A stretch of 18,037 bases of DNA from Funneliformis mosseae (taxonomy: Eukaryota > Glomeromycota > Glomeromycetes > Glomerales > Glomeraceae): positions 1-18,037 of the forward strand of contig CAJVPP010001759.1 in the NCBI GenBank assembly GCA_910592005.1, read 5' to 3'. The translations under genes were made by a program, and so were the position numbers. The number at the start of each line of letters is the position of its first letter. The first letter of the stretch is position 1. Under the pieces are notes generated by a model. The model was not told where the DNA came from and ran no database searches. It was given only the letters and a program-made list of their open reading frames with translations. Below are positions 9,552 to 17,212 of this stretch, piece after piece.

Positions 9552-10493
9552 CGACTTTACATCGGCCGTATAGAAGCGATGAAGAGTTTGATTTATTTTA
9601 TTTCGTTTTTAAGTTTGTCATTTTTTTTCGTTTTTTCTTGAAAATTATTATAGACCTTGAAAGAAATTTCTTTTCATTTTTTTTTTTTTTTTTTGTTAAT
9701 ATAAAATTGTAAATCCAAAAGTTTGCCACGTGATTTATAAATTTTCGGTTCCAAAAGTAAAAAATAAAATTTCCCGAAAAATAACAATCCAAAAAATAAT
9801 GAACCGGAATCAAAGTATTTGGTCCCTTATTCTTCCTGAAATGTAATTAAGCTGCGGATGATCTACTGAATAAAATTCAAGCAATAAATTTTGTTTGACC
9901 AATTTTAATAAAAAAAATAATTATGAGAAACTAATACCATTATTGTTTATAACGATACTTTTTGTATATAACAATACTTTATAAACTTTAAATAACACTT
10001 ATAAATAAACTTTACTTTCTTTCTTCAGTTTTTGAATTTTGAAATGTATCGTGTATCATTATTAACTTTCCTAGTCGTAATATTTTTCAAAAAAAATATG
10101 TAAAGAAGGTAATGTTGTGCGAAAACGTCATATAATAAAATCTTTGCTGCGGACAAAATTAAATTTCATTTTTTCCCGTGATTTTGAAAACATTAGCTTT
10201 TCTCGTTTTAATATAGATACATACAGTACATATTATATTTTGTTTGATTAATGATATCACGTTGAATTTTCATTGAAGTTACGAAAGAACTCATTGAAAC
10301 TTTATTCTCCCATAAATTTATTTAAGTGAGTAAATCAAAAATAAAAAAAGCGCGGGAAAAAATTTTTCTTAAGTTCCTATACGGCCAATCATCTGCTGTA
10401 AAACATAAATAAATGCAGTTCTTTTACAGTTCGACCGTTTTATAACGTATAGGAATAAGAATCCTATTTTCATTTTGTTGTGAATTTAGGGGA
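9552..10493. other. AT-rich intergenic DNA
   Basis: No gene is seen. It has a T17 run at 9678-9694 and an 8-bp inverted repeat, CTGTAAAA (10396-10403) and TTTTACAG (10422-10429). A minus-strand frame at 9598-9813 is low-complexity K/F/I sequence and is not called. Confidence 0.55.
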
Positions 10494-10501
10494 TATATAA
10501 A
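10494..10501 (+). promoter_or_regulatory. TATA-type motif before the 10641 reading frame
   Basis: GGGGATATATAAATCG lies about 130-145 nt before the short frame that starts at 10629 or 10641. Supported only by motif and position. Confidence 0.35.
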
Positions 10502-10640
10502 TCGTTCTGTAAAACAGGAAACCTCACAAATTTTTATTGGTATTTTTGTCGTGTTCAAAAAAAAAAAAAGTATTCTAAATTCTATTACCTTACCTATCAC
10601 TATATATTTTAAGAACCTTATTCAACTTATGAATTCTATA

Positions 10641-10849
10641 ATGTCAACCGGATTAGAAAAAATAAGAGGGAATGGTTCTAGTAGTGAAGTTACTCTTGGA
10701 AAAAATTCGCCAAAAAAAAAACAGATAGTTATTTAGGTGGATGCCAACTATCTAACCTATTGCACTCAAAAACTGCCTTGAATATTTTTGGGATCTTATT
10801 AAAGGATGCATTGCAAAAGCTGCTGATAAATGCATCCTTTTTAATTTAA
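10641..10849 (+). pseudogene. Short ORF broken at an A10 run, unrecognised
   Basis: The frame starts MSTGLEKIRGNGSSSEV and runs through a basic SPKKK segment into ten A, then stops at 10736. If the A run were one base longer, the frame would continue as SYLGGCQLSNLLHSKTAL and ILLKDALQKLL to a stop at 10847-10849, about 69 residues in all. This could be a true one-base deletion or a homopolymer sequencing error. A competing plus-strand frame over 10760-10850 reads CLEYFWDLIKGCIAKAADK, which recalls the linker of LINE-type polyproteins, but I cannot confirm that. No family assigned. An upstream in-frame ATG at 10629 is possible. Confidence 0.3.
10801..10840. repeat. Perfect 12-bp hairpin
   Basis: AAAGGATGCATT at 10801-10812 and AATGCATCCTTT at 10829-10840 are exact reverse complements separated by 16 nt. 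It lies inside the broken short ORF, just before the SMC4 scrap. Confidence 0.85.
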
Positions 10850-10878
10850 ATAGAATGATTTTGAAAATATTTTTTAAC

Positions 10879-11013
10879 GTCATGGATGAAATTGATACGG
10901 CCTTGATTTCGGCATTGTGTTCGATCATCGTTAATTACATTAAGGAGCGTACGATATATTTATCAGTTTACGTAATAACTTATTTGAATTGTCGAATCGC
11001 ATAATCCGGTGAT
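10879..11013 (+). pseudogene. Fragment of condensin SMC4 C-terminal ATPase head
   Basis: The plus-strand frame at 10879-10953 reads VMDEID, then TAL, then SIIVNYIKERT. This aligns without gaps to the Walker B region of SMC4 (VMDEIDAAL...VSIVANYIKERT, established family motif), with the DEID acidic pair and the NYIKERT end intact. Further along, after a frame change, 10980-11009 reads LFELSNRIIR, matching the MFELSNRLVG segment near the SMC4 C-terminus. The intervening 'FIVISLRNN' part is partly recognisable. It is a dead scrap: no Walker A, no signature motif, and stops at 11002-11004. The frame is open upstream (49-codon ATG frame from 10855), but that part does not match SMC4. It is on the opposite strand from the larger SMC4 pseudogene at the right end. 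Confidence 0.75.
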
Positions 11014-11050
11014 TTAGGAATAGTAGTTGGGATATAGGGAAATTGTAGGA

Positions 11051-11057
11051 TATAAAT
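11051..11057 (+). promoter_or_regulatory. TATA-type motif TATAAAT
   Basis: It sits directly before the zinc-finger-like remnant (GGATATAAATGC). It is too close to that frame to act as its TATA box unless the start is further downstream, so function is doubtful. Confidence 0.2.
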
Positions 11058-11063
11058 GCTTAG

Positions 11064-11433
11064 AATGAACCAAAGAAGGTTACGTTTAATCAAACTGAAA
11101 ATACCTTTACTTCCTATGAATCCTTCGTCAAATACAAATGCAGTAATCAATCATACCAATGGGAAACGTCTAACACAGGATTTGGAATTGCTTCGACTAA
11201 GAAGCATTGTAATAATTGTTTGGCCTTATGCCATTTATCAGAGAACGACACTACCTTCCTTCATACATTTTTTCTTTTTAAAAATTAGGTAAAATAGATT
11301 CATCAAATATCCCTTCTCAAAAAGTACATTCTCGTCTACTTTCAGTGCTCAAAATAAGTCTGTGAAAAGTACCTTAAAGAATTGTCAAAAATGGTGTACG
11401 GGATGCAGACATTGCCTTAACGATGAAGATTAG
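11064..11433 (+). pseudogene. 3CxxC zinc-finger-like remnant
   Basis: One plus-strand frame (11064-11288, 74 codons) contains EPKKVTFNQTEN, YESFVKYKCSNQSYQWETS and TKKHCNNCLALCHLSEN. A second frame ending at 11431-11433 contains STLKNCQKWCTGCRHC followed by LNDED and a stop. A K.C..x...W.S core, a CNNC pair and a final C..C..C cluster resemble 3CxxC-type zinc fingers, common in fungi. Here the second Cys of the first pair is Gln. Joining the frames needs an intron or a frameshift; a possible acceptor is CTTTCAG at about 11340-11346, but no donor in the right phase was found. The first frame lacks an in-frame ATG (an ATG at 11065 is one base out). Most likely a decayed gene; an intact one with unresolved splicing is the alternative. 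Confidence 0.4.
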
Positions 11434-11694
11434 TAGTATGAGTTATATTTGTTATATTTTTATATTACAGTATATTATTATAATATATACAGAGGGTGAT
11501 CACGGATATCCGAACGTTTGAAAAATTATTATTTATAATTATTTATATCAATTTATTTTTGATAAGTAAAATTATATTTATTCCGAATATATTTTTACAT
11601 TTTTTATTAAAAAAAAAAAACTCCCTTTGTTGCTCCACCCTCGGCTGCGTTTGGATTCGACGGGGCATACTAACAACTAATTTTTGAATATAAT

Positions 11695-13098
11695 CGAACG
11701 CAAAACTTTACGTTCCAAATCTTCCAAGCTTGTAGGTTGATTAGGCAAGTTACGCACTTTCTTATCAACTTCATTCCAAAGATTCTCGATCGGTTCAGAT
11801 CGGGACTTTGCAGGCCAGGGTAAATGTTTGCGGCGTTACGAACGTCAACGGCAAGCTAGGTGGAGCATTATCCTCTTGAAAATTCATTGTTTACGAGGAA
11901 TTAATTTATAAAGTGAAGGAATAGTGTTTCCGTAATACTGTTGTATTCAGTTCTTTCGTTTATGTATTTATAAACGATTTTGTAATGTAAGCAGAAGGTT
12001 TTTATTGAATAATTATTGAGTAAAAATGAAGTAATTGTGACATATATTTATTAATAATATCAATTTTTTAATTGTTCGTAATTGCGCTGTTTTAATTAAT
12101 TAGAGTTTATTGATTGGCATTTACTTGGATTAATATATTGACGTTGCGAAAGTGCAGAGCGCCGACGTTGAGGTAACACTGATTAATTTGAATAATAAAA
12201 TAATAATAGAATCGGAAATTAAAAAAAGATAACGAAGTTACAAATACGAAATCAAAAAGTTAAAACGACGAAAGCGAAAATATCGCGAAGGGGTTAAAGG
12301 AAGGATTTCATGCAAAATATAACAAGGGCGAGCGTGGAATGTTAAGTTGTTTAAGGATTTCCGGCTCTATTTATAAAAAAAAAAATTAGGTCAGCCTGGC
12401 GTCTTGACATTTTGTCATACTGGCACCTTGACAGCCTGGCGCCTATTGCAACCTGGCGCCTTTGACAGCTGGCACCGTGTCAGCCTGACAAATGATCTTC
12501 AAAAAATTAACTGCAAATATCGAAAGCGATTTTCATGGAAATTTCGGCATGTCTTTGTCTTGTTACAGGTTCACAAAGAGGAACAAATGGCCCCAGCCCA
12601 TGCCATGAAAAGCATCCCCAAAACATTCGACTGGGACTATGTTTTACCGTGGCAGTTAAAACAAGAAGAGTCAAACTTTTCCTCTGGATACGCCACACAC
12701 GTAAGCTACGACTTTGTAAAAATTAACTAAATGTTGATTCATCAGACCATACAACTTTCTCCACTCTGCACTTTTCGTTCCAATGCCCAAGCCAATCTTT
12801 TGTATTTGTTATTTTCAGTAATTAGTGGTTTAGAGCGGGCAACACACGAACGTAAGCTAGGTAGGGTTCGACGAATTTGTAACGGTTGAGACTACCCTTT
12901 TTTATTCTTGAATTTTACGAGTGGTAAGGCGGCGGTGCTTCGAAATTTGTGTAACGAGCTTTTTGAGCGAGGCTTGTGCATTTGAATTAAGAAGTGGCTT
13001 GGACAACGTTTCTTTGGCAATTTTTTTATAAGAATCACCCGTTTATAGCCATAAAGAATTGCAAATTGTTCTGCCGTTAATCCTTTTGTCTTAACCAT
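11695..13098 (-). pseudogene. Broken Tc1-type DDE transposase
   Basis: The N-terminus MVKTKGLTAEQFAILYGYKR starts at 13098, then shifts frame to GDSYKKIAKETLSK and SKHRRLTTRKIQE before a stop. Next come RSKPLITENNKYKRLAWALE (about 12780-12840) and VVWSDESTF with the first catalytic Asp (DES codons at 12735-12743). Then FWGCFSWHGLGPFVPL lies at about 12580-12630. After the inserted segment come FQEDNAPP with the second Asp (11861-11881) and EPIENLWNEVDKKV with the third acidic residue, Glu (PIENLW at 11776-11793), then a tail to about 11695. Order and motifs are those of the Tc1 family, which cuts and pastes DNA at TA sites. Several stops and frame breaks plus the insertion make it inactive. 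Confidence 0.88.
12396..12494. repeat. GC-rich 16-17 bp minisatellite
   Basis: Five degenerate copies of CTGGCRCCTTTGACAGC start at 12396, 12420, 12436, 12453 and 12469, with a partial copy at 12485; spacings are 24, 16, 17, 16 and 16 bp. Two copies contain the palindrome GGCGCC. Composition is far more GC-rich than the surroundings. It lies at the edge of the segment interrupting the Tc1 transposase. Confidence 0.85.
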
Positions 13099-13188
13099 TT
13101 TTTATTCGAAAGAAAATTAAAAGTATAGTGATTGTTGTGATGACATGCATTTATAAACAAAGCAAATAAACAAAAAATACCCTCTGTA

Positions 13189-13539
13189 TATATATATGTA
13201 GTATATATCAAAAATAAAAGAATCTAATTTTCTAATCCTATTCTACTACCCTCATTTTTTTAAATTTTCTAAAAATAAAATCACTAAAATGACTGTAGAT
13301 GTTGAACTAACAAAATCGAAAGGTTTGATGTGAATGCTCTTAACGCCCAGAGTTCCAAGCACGTTTGTTACTCTAGGATTGAGATGAAGATAAACTTTAT
13401 AAACCTATAATATCAATAAAATTAAGTAGAATTATATATAATGCAATTGCATATATAAAAGTTCTCCAAGTCCAATTCTAAATCCTCGAATTGTATTTAA
13501 TCATTGCCTCAAGGATAATATAAAAATTTGATTCTGTTT
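13189..13539. other. Spacer, no gene recognised
   Basis: AT-rich sequence between the Tc1 element and a decayed gene. A 14-codon plus-strand frame, MTVDVELTKSKGLM at about 13290, is too short to call. Confidence 0.5.
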
Positions 13540-14755
13540 TCATATATAATCATCCTTCCATAATTGTACAAGTAATTCAACTCCATGAGCTTTCCAAAGT
13601 TCAGGTTCCTGCTTGCTATGCTGTTCATATGCTTCTTGATTAGCCAATACAATTATGAATTTTCCGTTTCTATATATAATTCTTAAGATGTAGCAACGGA
13701 AGCTACGTGCATGTTTTCGTAATTCGCAGAATAATATTTACATTTTTCTGGATCGGTTACAGTAAGTGTTGAATCAGGTTAAGAATTAATAGTTCACATA
13801 TTGATATCTTTCCAGAAATAATTACATAATGAATGACAAAATTTCCAATATCATAAGCTTATGCATCTGAATAATTATCCATTGAACTGGTTTAACAAAT
13901 ATTTATCAGAGTCGAAATAGAAAAAACTGTTTTAGATTTCTAACATAATTTCTATAATTTTGATCTTTGAAAGTTCAGCACCATCCTTTTGCAAGGCCAT
14001 TTTGAAAATGATTCGTGAAGAAATGTTAGATCCATTAACCGTGCACGTTTTATGAAGCTTTGCCAACCTTGACGAAGAATTTCAATATATAATTTCAGCA
14101 AATATTTCATTAAACATTTAATATATAAACTTTCGACGCGAAAGAATATTAAACTTTCATCATTTCTGATTGTGACTTTACCAAATATGAAATTACGATG
14201 AGGAAATTGAATTTAGATTTTCAAAAGAGCTGTAAATTCAGCATCAATTGAAAGCATCTTACTGGCTACACTTGTTCTAATAATGCAATTGTGATCTTGA
14301 AATATCAGCAAATAAATGTTGATCTTCAAAAAAACTATATCCTATTTTGCGAATTTAATTTTGTCGTCAAAAGAGTTCAAGAATTTCGTATGATCTTTGT
14401 GTTATATATTTGAATATTTTAAAGATGTATTTGTCTGCCGTTTTCCATTCATTAGTTGTTACGAAAGAAAAGAAGTATTTTTGTTGTTTCCGTCGTTGTT
14501 TTCATTTTCTATTATAACAGAAGAATGGTTTGTTTCTCTAAGACTATTATAAGATATATTAAGAATAGTATTACGAAACTTTTTAACATTTGATTCTACG
14601 ATCTTTATTAGTTTCAAGATTCTGACTATATTCTAGATATTTTATCTAAAAATTTCTTGAGGAATATTATAATACAATAAAGCCCTATAACATCGTCTAA
14701 TTGACTTTTTAGCATGATCATATAGAAATAATTTTCTTTCATATATAAAGTTTTG
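13540..14755 (-). pseudogene. Long decayed protein gene, family not recognised
   Basis: Consecutive protein-like stretches run along the minus strand, separated by stops and frame changes. They are YERKLFLYDHAKKSIRRCYR (from about 14750), LKLIKIVESNVKKFRNTIL, KTADKYIFKIFKYITQRSYE, IGYSFFEDQHLFADISRSQL, SVASKMLSIDAEFTALLKI, PHRNFIFGKVTIRNDESLIF, LKLYIEILRQGWQSFIKRAR, LTFLHESFSKWPCKRM, STLTVTDPEKCKYYSANY and finally IIVLANQEAYEQHSKQEPEL with KAHGVELLVQLWKDDYI and a stop at 13540-13542. Together these imply a protein of about 400 residues. I see no diagnostic catalytic motif and do not name it. Repeated aromatic/basic helices and Asn-rich linkers are typical of lineage-specific Rhizophagus families. 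Confidence 0.5.
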
Positions 14756-15010
14756 AAATAAAATAAATTAAAAAAAAAAATGAGAAATTAGCTTACACTT
14801 AATGATTTGCGAGCTCCGGACTCACAATTACCATTCCCTAGTTTACTTTCCACAAGATAGAAGTTGTCTGTATCAAACCTTTAAAATTGGTCTCGTTGTG
14901 TCACCTAAACCAAAAAAATTGTACAGTTACAAAAGTAACAAGATTTCTAAAAAAAAGTCTACTACGAATAAATCTTTTTTTTAATACTATTCGCTTACAC
15001 CTCATTCAGT
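14756..15010. other. Short spacer, weak open frame only
   Basis: A 60-codon plus-strand frame (14802-14984) has no ATG at its beginning and a Lys/Ser-rich end (KKLYSYKSNKISKKKS). It does not look like a gene. Confidence 0.4.
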
Positions 15011-15280
15011 ATGGCAATTTCTACCCGACAAAAATTGGTTCTAAAAATATTTGATGCTGATGTCTATGATGAAACTATAATACGTATATCGAAATCCTTT
15101 CGATAGATGGAAAATTTGTGCTTCAAAGAATATTTGGTGAATGGAAAGGGTGATGTTGATGTAAATGAAAGGAGTGAGAATGTTGATTATCATATGACGA
15201 ATACTTTAATTCGCAATTTAGAATCATTATTCCAACCTCATTACCACTTCTTTATAAATGATGCTTACAATAAAATATAA
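15011..15280 (+). pseudogene. Short frame with one in-frame TAG, unrecognised
   Basis: An ATG at 15011 opens MAISTRQKLVLKIFDADVYD and runs 31 codons to a TAG at 15104-15106. The same frame continues from an ATG at 15107, as MENLCFKEYLVNGKGDVDVN and then NTLIRNLESLFQPHYHFF, to a stop at 15278-15280. A 270-nt frame with only one stop is unusual at this AT content, so a coding origin is plausible. Alternatives are two unrelated small frames or chance. Family unknown. Confidence 0.3.
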
Positions 15281-15559
15281 TAGATTTTCTATTCTCTTAT
15301 TTTAGACATTTTATAAAATAGTTTTTAATTGCCCAAAATATAATACAAGCGAATAGGATCGCATTTAGCAAAACTCGATGACGCGTAGTGACATTAAGTC
15401 GTGACAATCTTGCTCTTATGTGTGACGGTAGTGACATGTGCGAGAAAGTGAAAAAGACCGAGACGTTTTGAAAATCTCTACTTCAAAAGAAAAAGGATAA
15501 ACCAAAACCTTAATGTGTAGTTGATAGTTTCAACAATCCATTTCTCCATGCTAAGCATT
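15281..15559. other. Spacer between two remnants
   Basis: No gene is seen. GTGAC occurs several times at about 15388-15440 (AGTGACATTAAG, CGTGACAATC, GTGTGACGG, AGTGACATG), without a regular period. Confidence 0.45.
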
Positions 15560-16003
15560 GATGAATGAGTCCTCTAATACCTATAACTTAACCACAAATT
15601 GGAAGCGTTTCTAATAACAATAAATTGTGGGTCTTAGTACATTCTTTCATAATGTTGGCGACGATTGACACATTGCGAAAATCCAAGGCCGCATCAACCT
15701 CATCCATAACATATAAGGGTGTAGGTTTGAATTAGTGTAGAGAGCCAAAGAAATGTGTCTGTATTTTGACAAAATTAATATACATTATGCCAAGATTAAT
15801 GATCGTTGGAAAAGTGCCATTTAGATATCAGATACATTTCTTTGAGTTTCTAGATATCAAAGTGAACTCATGTATGAACTCTTCCAATTGTCATATTCCT
15901 CTTTACATTTATCATGCTTAGAAGTAATTAATCTCTTCAAGATCTCTCTAACACGTGACGATAATCTTCCAAAATACTTAGATTTGGATTGGCATTTTTT
16001 TTT

Positions 16004-16045
16004 CCTGAAAAAAATTTTTTTTTTCCTGAAAAAAATTTTTTTTTT
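16004..16045. repeat. Exact 21-bp tandem duplication carrying a splice acceptor
   Basis: CCTGA7T10 is repeated exactly at 16004-16024 and 16025-16045. On the minus strand each copy reads A10T7CAGG, so the 3' splice site before the last SMC4 block is present twice. Confidence 0.9.
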
Positions 16046-16559
16046 AAAAAAATATTAAATGTAAAGAATAAGTAAAATATAAAAAGATAAATTGAAATAC
16101 TTTAAGATCATCGATCTCTCCTTGTAATGTATCTTTGTCCACTGCATCGAGCTCATCATCAGTGTAAATTTGACATTCTTGCTCCTCATCACCTCAATTT
16201 ATAAGGTTAATTAGATAAATGGTAGAATGAATATTTTAAAAATATCATTAGCACGCTACCAAATCTCAAGAAGTGTAAGATTTCTAAGAGAATTTCGCCA
16301 AAGGATTTCTTTGTTTATTTCTACCAAAGTGCGGCTCATTATCTTCTAGCTGGTTTTTGATTTTTAACTAATACAGTACACAGTGATTGGTTATAAAAAA
16401 AAATTTGACGTAATGTTAAGAGAATAATAATAAATAAAAATAATAAAAATATAACCTCAATTACTCGAATCCGACTATTTATTTCGGTTTTTTCATCAAG
16501 TTTTTCCTTGATTTCATATAATTCTTCTTTTTTACCTTCCAATATCTAAATAAGTATTA

Positions 16560-17212
16560 CAGTCAACTCTCTATAAATAAATGTACACCATTTTTAAATG
16601 CACTACTTAGCTCAGTCCCGAGTCGGGGAATTAGTGCTAAATGCACCCTCTTCTCCTATACACCGTGCAATAATTTTCCAATTTCGTATATATAAAATTT
16701 TTTACATAAATGCACTCACGTGACTATGTGATTATAGTCTCGATCAGAATTATAAATTACCTAATAAAATAAAGTATAGATTAATCATAATGTAACTATA
16801 AATAATATAATATATCGCGTTGTGTATCACACTGCTATATATTATTATGTAACGCGTTGCAGCTGCGGTAATGCTGTAATGTTGCAGTTTACACTTATAT
16901 TCTAAGAAAGTTCGGAAGTCCAAGGGTCCAAGAATGCCGTTCCTAAAAAGGAAGAGAAGGAGAGGTAAAGAGGTAAAGAAGGAAAGAGGTAAAGAGGAAA
17001 TACAAAAAAAAAAAAAAAAATTAAACTGTATCGGCTCGGCGCAGTTGATCGTTTTAATTTCCGCGCATGTAATAAAAGATGATAGGCGCGGTATTTCATA
17101 ATGCGCATATATCCCCGGCCGATTATTCTATATTCTTCTATAAATGCACTCCCTGTATAAATGCACACTTTTGTTTAGTCCCGAGGGGGGTGCATTTATA
17201 GAGAGTTGACTG
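16560..17212. mobile_element. Non-autonomous pogo-like MITE in an SMC4 intron
   Basis: The end CAGTCAACTCTCTATAAAT at 16560-16578 is matched by an inverted copy at the right (ATTTATAGAGAGTTGACTG, to 17212). Both ends are flanked by TA (16558-16559 and 17213-17214). The CAGTCAACTCTC-type terminus with TA duplication is typical of pogo/Fot1-like elements, so the family is inferred from the ends. It is 653 bp with no transposase. Inside, the motif ATAAATGCAC recurs near both ends and a purine-rich GGTAAAGAG repeat runs at about 16947-17000. It sits wholly within the intron between SMC4 blocks 17254-17662 and 16456-16545, enlarging it to about 0.7 kb. Confidence 0.85.

Larger units (their letters stand above)
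11490..13186 (-). mobile_element. Degenerate Tc1/mariner transposon
   Basis: The ends CAGAGGGT (11490-11497) and ACCCTCTG (13179-13186) are inverted and flanked on both sides by TA (11488-11489 and 13187-13188), the Tc1/mariner target duplication. Beyond these 8 bp the terminal repeats no longer match. The interior carries pieces of a Tc1-type transposase on the minus strand in the correct order. The element is about 1.7 kb; roughly 0.5 kb of its middle (about 11960-12500) does not fit transposase and looks like a later insertion or rearrangement. Confidence 0.85.

Noticed and set aside
9598..9813. 71-codon minus-strand frame
   Set aside because: K/F/I low complexity over homopolymer runs, no motif.
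12404..12730. 108-codon plus-strand frame across the minisatellite and transposase
   Set aside because: The opposite strand encodes the recognisable Tc1 motifs; this is an antisense shadow.
15870..16058. 62-codon plus-strand frame ending in F/L/K repeats
   Set aside because: Antisense to the SMC4 coiled-coil block and the duplicated A/T tract.
16902..17168. 88-codon minus-strand frame inside the pogo-like MITE
   Set aside because: Its bulk is the translated purine-rich repeat (F/L/P/S low complexity); no transposase motif.
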